Shown here piece by piece: positions 26,093-36,387 of a stretch of 64,000 nt of DNA. The position numbers and the translations under genes are program-made. The DNA is from Microcyclospora pomicola. Taxonomy: Eukaryota; Ascomycota; Dothideomycetes; Capnodiales. The notes beneath the pieces are model-generated. The model was not told the DNA's origin. It searched no databases and saw only the letters and a list, made by a program, of their open reading frames with translations. Location: positions 62,001 to 126,000 of the forward strand of contig NHNY01000035.1 of the NCBI GenBank assembly GCA_002786065.1. The letters run 5' to 3'. Each line of letters begins with the position of its first letter. Position 1 is the first letter of the stretch.

Positions 26093-27992
26093 ATGGCTGC
26101 ACGCGCAGCGACCTTGTCGGACTCACAGCATCTCCCGCACAGCACCGCCAGCTCACCCAGTTTGCGAAGCAGAACTCCTGTGGATATCATGGAGCGGCCG
26201 TTCACGCCGACTGATGGCGATGGAGGGAATGTCAAAGTGGTGGTGCGGGTGCGGAAGTTCGTACAGCGAGGTGAGCCAGAACTGACCGTGGGTGGCGCGA
26301 AGAGGACTGCGCTGATAGATGGAGACAGAGATCGATAAGCAGTCGCCATGTATCATCGAGATGAACCCGACCACGAACAAGACGACGTTGCATCCGCCAG
26401 TCCTCACGGCGGAAGATACGAAGAGTGGTAAGAGGCAGCATGAGCAACGAGATTTTACCTTCGACAAGTCCTTCTGGTCGCATGACGAGCAGGATGCGCA
26501 CTATGCCCACCAGCAACATATCTATGCTTCGTTCGGAGAAGAGTTTCTTGATCACAACTTTGATGGGTACCACACCTGCATATTCGCCTATGGCCAAACA
26601 GGCAGCGGCAAGTCTTACACCATGATGGGAACACCTGCCCAGCCCGGCCTCATCCCGCGGACGTGCAGTGGACTCTTCGAGCGCATAGTGTCCGAGCAGA
26701 ACAGCAGTATAACGTACAACGTTCACGTCTCGTACTTTGAGATCTACAACGAGCATGTCAAGGACTTGCTCACTCCACGGACAAACCCGGCAACATATCT
26801 GAAGATACGCGAAAGCAAAAGTGATGGGGTCTACGTTCAGAACCTCACGGACGAACCCGTCAAGTGTTATGAAGATATTGAGCGCTTGATGAAGATGGGA
26901 GACCTCAATCGGACCACGGCTAGCACGAAGATGAACGATACGTCTTCACGATCTCATGCCGTCTTCACCCTCACGTTGAAGCAGATTCAACACGACATCG
27001 CAACAGACAGCACGATCGAACGTCTGGCGCGCATGCGTCTGGTAGATCTGGCAGGTTCTGAGCGTGCTGGCCGGACTGAGGCGACTGGCCAGCGACTACG
27101 GGAAGGTGGAAACATCAATCAATCTCTGACCACACTTGGTCGTGTTATCGCGGCCCTAGCAGATCCGAGACGACAAGCGGCAAGCCGAGCAAACGGAAAA
27201 CAGAACCAGAGCAGACGTCGTGCAGAAGTGGTTCCTTACCGCGATTCTGTCCTGACTTGGTTGTTGAAGGACTCTCTTGGTGGGAACTCGAAGACTGCCA
27301 TGGTAGCTTGCATTTCGCCTACCGACTACGACGAGACTCTGTCCACGCTCCGATACGCGGACCAAGCGAAACGGATCCGAACCAAAGCGCACATCAACCA
27401 AGATGCGGTCAGTGCTGCTGAGCGTGACGCGAAAATTGTTGAGATGCAAGAAACGATCAAATCACTACAGCTCTCGGTCAACGCGGCAGCAGCCAGGAAA
27501 CGCGATGAAGCTGATCGGGCGCGGGATGAAATGGAAGATTACCAGCGCCAAGTCACAAAGATGCAAAGAGCAATGGAGGAGTCTCGTGCCGTGTCCGACG
27601 TCAAGATCCGTGCTTTGACAATGGAGGTCGAGGAGTTGCGTCCTGCGAACGAGGCCTTGCATATGGAGATTGAGGCATTGCGTCGTCATCTCGCGCTGGC
27701 CGTGAGTGAGCTCAAGAACCCCATCGTCCTGCCGAAAGAGCTGGCATTGCACGAAGGCGACGCCGAGAGCATCGGCCCAGGCTCGGAGTATGGCGATGAA
27801 GACGACTATGATAGCGGCATGGGCGGTGACGACTGGTCAGACCACGGCCATCAACCATTTGAGCATGAAGCCTGGCAGGCCGACGTCGAGGCGCTGATGG
27901 GTGATCTGGCCATGTTCAAAAGAAAGGTGGGCGATGACAAGCAAAGATTTCCACATCCTGAGAATGCGCTGCAAGAGGTCAGTGAGAATTGA
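26093..27992 (+). CDS. Kinesin-3-like motor protein, short form
   Basis: Two exons, 26093-26270 and 26329-27992 (613 aa). The 58-nt intron (GTGAGC...GACAG) splits the glutamate codon in RKFVQREIDK, the usual loop-1 region. The motor domain (about 49-420) has VKVVVRVRKF, the P-loop GQTGSGKS at 148-155, switch I NDTSSRSHAVF, switch II DLAGSERAGRTEATG with GGNINQSL, and VPYRDSVLTWLLKDSLGGNSKT. The basic segment QSRRRAE lies near loop 12, where kinesin-3 motors carry a K-loop. A coiled coil follows (about 430-525), then an acidic tail (DEDDYDSGMGGDD), and the frame ends. Full-length kinesin-3 proteins go on to an FHA domain and cargo-binding tail; neither is seen here nor in the 377 bases downstream. 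It is likely a microtubule plus-end vesicle motor or an orphan variant of that group. Confidence 0.88.
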
Positions 27993-28369
27993 GGATTGTT
28001 TGATGGTTGGTTCACGATTAGTACGAGTTGGGCTCGGTTGTTAGCGTAGCATGGTGTTCAGGCGCTTCATGCTTTGTGCTTCATATGAAGTGAGGCTTGC
28101 TATATCACGACCTTAGGTAGATTCTGTGATTTATCATGTAATGAGTGCTGGCAGAAGGATGGTGGACGCTTAACATATAATCATCATTACAGTACTCAGA
28201 CCAATGTGCTTGTCAATGGACCCCTCAGCAACTGTCTGCCCCACTCACAAATTTCACATGAAACCCCCGGTCCCTTCGTCATCCGAACTCTCGCGTTGAT
28301 ACTGTATAGCCTCCACATGGCCATTCTCGCGCACCGAGCAATTGGCAGGTCTCCGGCCGACAGGCAAGC
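27993..28369. other. Intergenic region, helicase upstream sequence
   Basis: 377 bases holding the kinesin 3' end and the helicase promoter. No further feature is seen. Confidence 0.45.
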
Positions 28370-31300
28370 ATGGTCAACAAGCCGCACGCGCCTCGGGCAG
28401 GGAACAGCAAGAAGAAGCAGCCCGTAGCCGCGGTCGCGAACGGCGAGGACACTTCATACATAGTCTTCGGACGTGACGATGGCAAGGACAAGAAGAAGCC
28501 CAAGCCGGCGGAGCCCAACGATGGCATTCCTCCCAGCAAGGCCAAGACCACAGCTACCGACGACAACGCTCCTCCCGCCGAGAAGAAACCCGACACGCGC
28601 ACGCTTATCGCCGGAGCCTCGTGGACCGGTAAGCTGCCCATGACGCTGTTCAACGAGCACTGCCAGAAACAGCGTTGGGAAAAGCCCGAGTACACCGTCC
28701 ACCGCAACGGCAAGGGCTTCACCGGCGGCGTCGTGCTGAAGCAGAAGCACAGCAAAACGCACGAGCTCACCGTGCTGCCGCCCATCCTACCCCCAGCCGA
28801 GTACAACAAGGAGCAGGCGACGCAAGCCAGCGCGATCGAGGCGCGCCACTTCGCCGCCGCCTACGCGCTGTTCCGCGTCAGCAACATGAAGAACATCCAC
28901 ATGATGCTGCCGCCGCAGTACCGCGATCTGTGGAAGGGGGATTTCCAGGACCTCAAGAGCGAGGCGGTCGCGCAGGGCCACAGATACCTGTACGAGGCGG
29001 ATCCGTTCGCGGCGAGGAAGCAGCATGAGATGGCGCTGGCGGCGAAGGATAAGGCGCGGGCGGAGCGGGTCAAGCAGAGCAAGGAGGACGAGAAGCTGCA
29101 GGTCGTCAGCCTGGATGGGCAGGTGCAGAGTAAGCATGTGCTCAAGGGGTGGCAGCGCGTGCCGAAGGTGGAGATGGGGACGAGGACGAGACGGGAGGTG
29201 GAGAAATTGGTGCGCAGGGAAGGAGTGTGGAATACGCATGAGGTGCGGCTGTCGCGGCCGGAGGCGCAGAAGATCGCGGACGATCTGAGCGGGATTGGGT
29301 TCCGGCGGAGCCATGTCGAGGAGGCGGCGGAACGCTGTCGAGATCGCGACGAGTGTCTTGAGTGGCTACTCATCCACGTTCCTGAAGACGACCTGCCCAA
29401 GTGGGCGTTGCCGGAGAACTACATGGCGGGCGTGAGCCTGGCGAGTGCGGACATGAAACGGGAAGGCAAGCTGAAACGGCTGGCGGCTGCGGGCTACGCT
29501 TTGGAGGTGTGCTCGGAGATCTTGGACATGTGCAATGGCGAAGAGAGCGCAGCTGCCGAAGCGTTACAGCAGCGGTTGATGGGATCGACGGCAAAGGTGG
29601 CCCAGGCCGCAGAGAGCAGCGATGTATGGGAAGAAGAGCAAAGCACGTTGGAAGCCATCTTCGGCGACAGATATACGAATCATGACAGAACATGCAGCAT
29701 CCCCTTGGAAATCCAGACTCCTGCCAAGAAACCCATTCTCCTTCGCGCGCGTCCGCCCAGCGTAGGATATCCGTACGATCTGCCTATTCTCTCCCTCGAA
29801 GCCGACCTCCCGGCCTACATCCGGCTGAGCATCATCAAGCAATGTCTGACGTTCGCCGAAACCCACTTCCTTGGCGAGCAGATGCTGTTCAACATGATCG
29901 ATTGGCTGGAACGCGAGACTCCCGCCATCATTGAGAAGCCTGGCCGGCTCAGCGAGATCGCGAGCGCGGCGTCGACGTCGGCGGAGAGCACGTCCGTCCG
30001 GGCTCCCTCTGCTAGGCAGAACCACCGCCGCCAGCCGAAGGCGATCTCGTGGACCCCAAACACATCGACCAGTCAGCAGATGCTGGCGAGCTGGACGAAC
30101 AAGCAGGCTTCGCCGGAGCAGCAGCGCATGCTGGGCGTCCGACAGAACCTGCCCGCATGGAAGCTGCAGACGGCCATCGTCGCCTCCGTCACGAAGAACC
30201 AGGTGACCATCATATCTGGAGAGACGGGATCTGGCAAGTCGACACAGAGCGTGCAGTTCGTGCTGGACGACCTCATTCAGCGCTGCTTTGGCGAACAGAC
30301 CAATATCATCTGCACGCAGCCACGCCGAATCTCTGCCTTAGGTCTCGCCGATCGCGTCGCAGACGAGCGGTGCGGTCGTGTGGGCGAAGAGGTCGGGTAT
30401 GCGATCCGCGGCGAGTCGAAGAAGAGAGCGGGCGTGACGAAGATCACGTTCGTAACGACCGGAGTGCTTCTACGACGGCTGCAGACGTCTGGCGGCAGTA
30501 CGGACGATGTCGTCCTCAGCCTAGCCGATGTGAGCCATGTGGTGATTGACGAGGTCCACGAGCGCAGTCTAGACACGGACTTCCTGCTGGTGCTGCTGCG
30601 AGACGTGCTTGCGAGGCGCAAGGACCTGAAGCTCGTGCTGATGAGCGCGACACTCGATGCGGAAGTGTTTGAGAAGTACTTCGCGGGAGCGGCGAGCGTG
30701 GGCAAGGTCGAGATTGAAGGACGCACTCATCCGGTCCAGGACATCTACCTCGACCAGATCGTGCAAGCGACAGGATTTGGATCTCGCGAGCTGGATGAAG
30801 AAGGGGAGAGTGCTGCGGAAGCCGAGCCTGACTCCGAACCCAGGACGAATGTGAGCGGCAATGCTGCTCCTGTCAAGTCCATCGGATCCGCATTACGTGC
30901 TGTCGGGACTCGAATCAACTACGAATTGATCGCGCAGACGGTCCGATACATCGATGCCGAACTGGGCTCGCAGGACGGCGGGATCTTGATCTTTCTGCCT
31001 GGCGTAGCAGAGATCGACCAGACACTGCGGGCTCTACGCAACATTCCATCACTACATGCCCTCCCGCTCCATGCCTCGCTGCAAAGTTCTGATCAACGTC
31101 GCGTCTTCCAGAAACCTCCTCGCGGTCTCCGCAAAGTCGTCGCCGCGACCAATGTGGCCGAGACGTCCATCACAATCGAGGATATCGTGGCTGTCATCGA
31201 CACGGGCCGGGTCAAGGAGACGAGCTTCGATCCCGCCAACAACATGGTCAAACTTGCTGAAGTGTGGGCGTCACGCGCGGCATGTAAGCAACGACGCGGT

Positions 31301-32536
31301 CGTGCTGGTCGTGTGCGAGCTGGGAAGTGCTACAAGCTGTACACACGATCGGCGGAAGCAAAGATGATGGAACGCCCCGATCCTGAGATTAGACGTGTGC
31401 CGCTGGAGCAGCTGTGCCTGTCGGTCAAAGCGATGGGTGTGGAGAATGTCCCCGGCTTCCTCGCGTCCGCACTTACGCCCCCTGAAACACTCGCTGTAGC
31501 CGGGGCATTGGAGCTCCTCAACCGCATGGGCGCCCTGGACAAGAACGAACTGACGGCGCTCGGCCGACATCTCTCCATGATCCCCGCCGACCTCCGCTGC
31601 GGCAAGCTGCTCGTCTACGGGGCCATCTTCGGCTGTCTCGACGCCTGCCTGACCATCGCCGCCACCCTGACCGTCAAGAGCCCGTTCGTCAACCCGCCCG
31701 CCAAACGCGACGAAGCCAAAGCCGCGCGCGCCTCCTTCGGCAAGAACAACGGCGACCTGCTGTGCGATCTGCGCGGATATGAAGAGTGGTCCGACCGACG
31801 AGCCGCTGGCGAACCGACCTCGTCCCTGCGCCGCTGGTGTGACGAGAACTTCCTCTCCCACCAAACGCTCCTCGACATCTCCACCACACGCACACAGTAT
31901 CTTTCCTCGCTGCAGGAAATCGGCTTCCTGCCTCCCTCCTCCCTCTCACACAGCACCTCCCATTCCACCACCCCTACCCCGCAAGCACAATCACCACCCA
32001 CCGACGCCCTCCTCCGCGCCCTCATCGCCGCCTCCTTCCAGCCCCAACTCGCCCGCATCGACTTCCCGGACAAGAAGTTCGCCGCCTCCGTCTCCGGCAC
32101 CGTCGAACTCGACCCGGAAGCCCGCACGATCAAGTTCTTCACCCACAGCCCCACGGGCCCCACGCGCGTCTTCCTCCACCCGGCCTCGACGCTGTTCGCC
32201 GCGACGCACTTCCCCGGCCACAGCGCGTACGTCGCCTTCTTCGCGCAGCTCGCGACGGCCAAGATCTTCCTGCGCGACGCGACGCCCGTCGGCGTGTTCG
32301 CGCTGCTGCTGTTCGGCGGGCCCATCGCGATCGATCCGCAGGGGCGCGGGCTGGTCGTCGACGGCTGGCTGCGGCTGCGTGGGTGGGCGCGTATCGGCGT
32401 GTTGGTCGGGCGGCTGCGCGGGATCTTGGATGGCGTGTTGGCGCGGAAGGTCAATGAGCCCGGGCTGGAGATGGCGGGCAGCGAGGTGGTGAGGGTCGTG
32501 AGGAGGCTGGTGGAGTTGGATGGGTTGGATCGGTGA
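28370..32536 (+). CDS. DEAH-box RNA helicase, Ylr419w/DHX57 type
   Basis: Single exon of 1388 aa from ATG 28370. Domains in order: a lysine-rich N-terminus; a UBA-like segment at about 302-344 (LSGIGFRRSHVEEAAERC); an RWD domain starting near 420 (EEEQSTLEAIFGDRY); the helicase core with Walker A GETGSGKS at 617-624, DEVH at 727-730, SATLDAEVF, and the motif VI region QRRGRAGRV; a helicase-associated (HA2) domain; and the OB-fold C-terminus. The combination UBA-RWD-DExH is characteristic of human DHX57/DHX29 and yeast Ylr419w, proteins linked to ribosomes and translation. Motif II is DEVH rather than DEAH, a change that I believe is common in this subgroup. The C-terminal third is very GC-rich, which produces long meaningless open frames on the other strand. 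Confidence 0.93.
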   Translation: MVNKPHAPRAGNSKKKQPVAAVANGEDTSYIVFGRDDGKDKKKPKPAEPNDGIPPSKAKTTATDDNAPPAEKKPDTRTLIAGASWTGKLPMTLFNEHCQKQRWEKPEYTVHRNGKGFTGGVVLKQKHSKTHELTVLPPILPPAEYNKEQATQASAIEARHFAAAYALFRVSNMKNIHMMLPPQYRDLWKGDFQDLKSEAVAQGHRYLYEADPFAARKQHEMALAAKDKARAERVKQSKEDEKLQVVSLDGQVQSKHVLKGWQRVPKVEMGTRTRREVEKLVRREGVWNTHEVRLSRPEAQKIADDLSGIGFRRSHVEEAAERCRDRDECLEWLLIHVPEDDLPKWALPENYMAGVSLASADMKREGKLKRLAAAGYALEVCSEILDMCNGEESAAAEALQQRLMGSTAKVAQAAESSDVWEEEQSTLEAIFGDRYTNHDRTCSIPLEIQTPAKKPILLRARPPSVGYPYDLPILSLEADLPAYIRLSIIKQCLTFAETHFLGEQMLFNMIDWLERETPAIIEKPGRLSEIASAASTSAESTSVRAPSARQNHRRQPKAISWTPNTSTSQQMLASWTNKQASPEQQRMLGVRQNLPAWKLQTAIVASVTKNQVTIISGETGSGKSTQSVQFVLDDLIQRCFGEQTNIICTQPRRISALGLADRVADERCGRVGEEVGYAIRGESKKRAGVTKITFVTTGVLLRRLQTSGGSTDDVVLSLADVSHVVIDEVHERSLDTDFLLVLLRDVLARRKDLKLVLMSATLDAEVFEKYFAGAASVGKVEIEGRTHPVQDIYLDQIVQATGFGSRELDEEGESAAEAEPDSEPRTNVSGNAAPVKSIGSALRAVGTRINYELIAQTVRYIDAELGSQDGGILIFLPGVAEIDQTLRALRNIPSLHALPLHASLQSSDQRRVFQKPPRGLRKVVAATNVAETSITIEDIVAVIDTGRVKETSFDPANNMVKLAEVWASRAACKQRRGRAGRVRAGKCYKLYTRSAEAKMMERPDPEIRRVPLEQLCLSVKAMGVENVPGFLASALTPPETLAVAGALELLNRMGALDKNELTALGRHLSMIPADLRCGKLLVYGAIFGCLDACLTIAATLTVKSPFVNPPAKRDEAKAARASFGKNNGDLLCDLRGYEEWSDRRAAGEPTSSLRRWCDENFLSHQTLLDISTTRTQYLSSLQEIGFLPPSSLSHSTSHSTTPTPQAQSPPTDALLRALIAASFQPQLARIDFPDKKFAASVSGTVELDPEARTIKFFTHSPTGPTRVFLHPASTLFAATHFPGHSAYVAFFAQLATAKIFLRDATPVGVFALLLFGGPIAIDPQGRGLVVDGWLRLRGWARIGVLVGRLRGILDGVLARKVNEPGLEMAGSEVVRVVRRLVELDGLDR

Positions 32537-34591
32537 GGGGGTGTAGAGGGAAGTGGAGAAGGCAGGAAACCGATAGCTTTCTGTGGAAAAGCAGATGTGT
32601 TCATGCACGAGACCTGTGAACTGTGGTGGCTGTACAGCACGCGTGCAGAGTCATGAACAGCACTTCCGCGAGATATCAACATAGCAACATACCGGGGATA
32701 TCAGTGAAATAAAGTGGATACAGCTCGAATAACAAGCGAACGGACAAGGGGTATCTTGCGAAGTAATTACAAACGCAGAGCCACATGGAAAGCTCGATAG
32801 AAACAATGAAGGCTGCGCCGATGTTGCACAAGATTCAAACAGATCGACCACCTCTTCTTGACCATCGTCAACACAATGACATGGAGAGAATGCAGTCAAA
32901 TGCAGAACGAACGACCGCGGCCGAACGAACAAAGAGCAGTTTGTACATGTGTGTACAAGAGATGCGGAAACTCACTTCTTCCCCTCTTGCTGCCGCACGA
33001 TGCCCTCGTCACGCGTGCCTGACGTTGAGAGAAGCTGGAGATCAGCAATCCCACCGGTGGCTGGTAGGCGCATCTGTCGTAGCGTAGCGTAGCGGACTGC
33101 ACTGCATACTGGCCATGCGATGTCGCCCGATCGCGATCGGATCGGGTCTGATGGGGAGACGTCCAGCGCAGACGGGCGTGTTGAGCGGGAGGAGCGCTGG
33201 ACATGAGACGGTCCTCGAGTAATGCGCGATGATGCCGAGGACGGTCAGGCATGAGAAAGATGGACAGCATGCTACGCGGGAGAGGAAATGGGGTATGCCT
33301 ATGCAAACGCATTCCTGTGTCGTATGTCCATTGGTGAAATGGAGTTGAACGCGAGCGATGCCGTTATCCCGATCGGTGCCACCTGTAAGCATCTCAATGT
33401 ATGTCGTTCGATCAAATTGGGCATTGCATGCGGTTGGGTCCCCAAAGCAGTCGAACATCCCAAAGTCGTCGGCGCCCTATCACAGATTCCATCATCGAAG
33501 CATCGCGGCTGGCGTCGCAATTGCGGCGGATATGGGGTGCGGGACCGTTGGTGAGATTGCAACGGCCTTCTTGCTGATCTTTCCTTTCTCAGCACGTCTT
33601 GCGCATGACTGTGATGCCAGCATGACATCAATCGAATATGGTGTGCATAGCCGAGAGCGTGATGGAGGTGATGCGAGATCGTTGCAAAGGTGATGAAGCT
33701 TAGTCGTGCATATTCTAACAGGGGTAAGAAAATTGCGGATCGGTGTGACGTTGGAAAAGCTACATTGCTGGACCCGAAGCGCTGACTGTACCCCGACGCT
33801 GACCAGGCAGCATAGTGTATTGTGAGCATGTAGCGATAAGTAGTCGAGTGTCATTCACGACAGTGCGAGCTGGCATCCACAAGCAGCCAATGCGAAGACA
33901 GCCTTCCAAGATGCCGAATGCTTGAGCCGGAGATGTCGAAGGTGAGGCGCTTCTGATAACCAGCTGTCACCAGTGAGATCAAATCACCAACTTCTTCCTT
34001 GCCCGGAAGTAATTCCAGTCTCTCTGTCGTGAGATCGAGCTGCATGTCTAGACGTAGTAAGCGCGGTCAACGACTTTGGTGCCGATGGTGAGGTAGTCGA
34101 AGGATTTAGCGATCGCGTGAGGTGTGACGACGAGATTCCTGCATTTCGCGAACGCTGTAGTCATGAACGAGAACACGACGTTGATAGTGACAACCACGAT
34201 AACCGTTGGAAAAGCCGACCGCTGAGCCTCGTTGGTAGTATGGACGCCATGACCACAAGCCTGAATCTTCGTCCACTTTGAGTTCAGCCGCAACCTGGTC
34301 GCAGACGATCCATACGATAAATATGTGGCTAGTCATACCGCTGTCATCAGGCCTGACGTCGAAGACAAGGGTGGAGACTGCGCCAATGGGCTATACGACC
34401 TTGGTCGCGCTGCTCGATGACCTTGCAGGGATGCACAGTCTACCGCGGAAATGTCCGCGCCGGACTGTCACGTCCTAGCTGGGTGTGGAAGCTGAATGGT
34501 AGGATGGTCGGTGCATGGGATAAGAATTCGCCGCGGGTATTTGTAGCAGACAGCAATTCCTGTTTCGAGGCTATGTAGAGAAGTCGTTGGC
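32537..34591. other. Gene-poor region
   Basis: About 2 kb with no supportable gene. Two short minus-strand frames (34293-34048 and 34045-33851) have somewhat protein-like sequence but cannot be joined to each other or to a neighbour with clear splice signals. Confidence 0.4.
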
Positions 34592-35209
34592 TCAAGGTGA
34601 CGTATGGTTCACGGAAACCTGGCTGGGCGCGGGCACATTGCGCGACTGCTCTGGAGGAGGCGACGGGGAGCACTGATGGACCAGGTTGGCGATGTTGACT
34701 TTCCAGTCTGACGTCCCATGGCCAGCAGATGGCAGCGGCACAAATCTGCCGGTCGTCGCCTGGCATGTCGCGGGTGGAGAAGGGAGCGCAACATGGCGCA
34801 TCGCCATCGTCCGCTCGGCGAGGTGGTTTGGCGACTCCTCTGGCCGGGGTCGAGTGGTAGCAGTAGTCGCCGTCGTCACGGGCGACATCGTCCGTCTGTC
34901 GACCGGCTTGACCAGGTCGAGATCACGCGGTTGCGAAACGTCGCTGGCATGAGAATGGCGTTGCTGTCGCTGCGCGATGGTGCGCTTCCGGGCTTCGGCA
35001 GAGGCTTTGGCAGCGTTGACCCGGACGACCTTGCGGACCTTGTGGACGTCGGTGCTCTTGGGACCCATGATCTGGACGAAGGAGAACTGCTTCATGGGGT
35101 ACTTGGCCGGGCCATCGTCCCCGCTTGCGCCTGAGGGAGGCGAGCGCGACGAGCAGCTGCTGGTCAGCGGCGGAGAGACCGGGGAGTCGTCGGGGTCGTC
35201 GCCGTGCAT
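34592..35209 (-). CDS. Short hypothetical protein with transcription-factor-like N-terminal signature
   Basis: Minus-strand ORF of 205 aa from the first ATG (35209-35207). In-frame codons upstream look like a CT-rich leader. After a Ser/Pro-rich start, residues around 37-80 read YPMKQFSFVQIMGPKS, then VHKVRKVVRVNAAKASAEARKR. This resembles the short conserved block at the N-terminus of many fungal Zn2Cys6-less, Fungal_trans_2-like regulators, in which FxFV is followed by a basic helix rich in R, H and A. The rest is Ser/Thr/Pro-rich and ends without any regulatory domain. No convincing downstream exon was found. It may be a truncated regulator, a small stand-alone protein or a gene with undetected introns. 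The function is unknown. Confidence 0.42.
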   Translation of the reverse strand: MHGDDPDDSPVSPPLTSSCSSRSPPSGASGDDGPAKYPMKQFSFVQIMGPKSTDVHKVRKVVRVNAAKASAEARKRTIAQRQQRHSHASDVSQPRDLDLVKPVDRRTMSPVTTATTATTRPRPEESPNHLAERTMAMRHVALPSPPATCQATTGRFVPLPSAGHGTSDWKVNIANLVHQCSPSPPPEQSRNVPAPSQVSVNHTSP

Positions 35210-36387
35210 GGCGCCGATAGATATTGGATGCGCAAGGCGGCGACTGAGAGAGAGCAGGTCTTGGGGTTGTCGGAGGGGAAGCAACTGGGCAGTCTGTACT
35301 GGGTAAATGCAGAGAAGAGTGAGAGGGGAGGAACATGGAGTCGCAGCAAACCAGGGTTCGCAGGCAGGATGATGATGATGACTACATACATGCACGGGAG
35401 TACATGGACGGAGACTTGGATCTGGCCTGTGGCCCCCACGTCCCCGTACAGTACATGGCCGTGATGATATGATCGAGCCCCCAGATCCGCGCAGTCCAGT
35501 AGTCCCGTAGTCGTCACGATCCCTAGTACTGTATCGTGCATCTACACGACGACCTACCGCATTAGGCTCGTGTACTGCTCGGACAGACCCGGTCGACGTG
35601 CCAGGGGGCGAAATCAGACGATGTGCAGACGAACTTCCAGCACGCCGGCGCCCATCGGTTGCACACTATCGAGCTGGTGCTCCAGGTTCTGCCCGTCCAT
35701 TTGCAGAAGACGGCCATCTCGCCTAATAAGACACATTACCTTAGCTCTTGGTCCCGGCAGTATTGGCAATAGTGCCGGGTAACTTGTTAAGTCGACCAGA
35801 CTCCAGACCACAGAGCGCGTGACAGTTGTCGGCATTTTCCTGCTTGGACCTCGTTCGGCAGCGCCTGTCGCTTTGAGACATCGGCGACGTCTTGGCAAGG
35901 CGCACGAGAGGTTGGGGTGGGAAGACCATGTATCTTGTACTGTATGTTGCTGTGGTCTGATAGCGGACATGGGCGGGAACACTACCAAGGAATAAGGATA
36001 TAACCATCACACGTGACACACACCATGGGAGACAACAGAGAGAAGTATCGTAGCAAATGCCATGTTCGCACTATTTATTAATCACACGGCATCTGCGTCA
36101 CAGTAGTAGAAGCAGCAGTGGTATCATGCACGCAATGAATCGCCATCCACCACACCAGACTGATCGCCACGACAAACAGCCAACGCGTAAATTACAAAGG
36201 AAAGCTTTCTTTTCTCTTCTTCCATCACCACCATGGTGTGATATCGCCGTCATGCCGGCGCCGACTGAGGGTATCTTCCGCAACCGTATCCAGGTATTCG
36301 ACTCTTGTTCTTGCCCATGCTCAGCGCAAACCTTTTTTCATCATCCTGCACATCACGCACTCCCTACCAACATGAGTGACTCATGCC
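35210..36387. other. Intergenic region, no gene seen
   Basis: About 1.2 kb upstream of the short regulator-like ORF and downstream of the HAM1-like gene. No motif or coding bias was recognised. Confidence 0.45.

Noticed and set aside
31615-32682. 355-codon minus-strand ORF opposite the helicase C-terminus
   Set aside because: Shadow of GC-rich coding sequence; its product is compositionally odd and has no motif.
33851-34293. Two minus-strand ORFs with protein-like sequence
   Set aside because: They are in different frames, cannot be joined by clear splice sites and resemble no family known to me.
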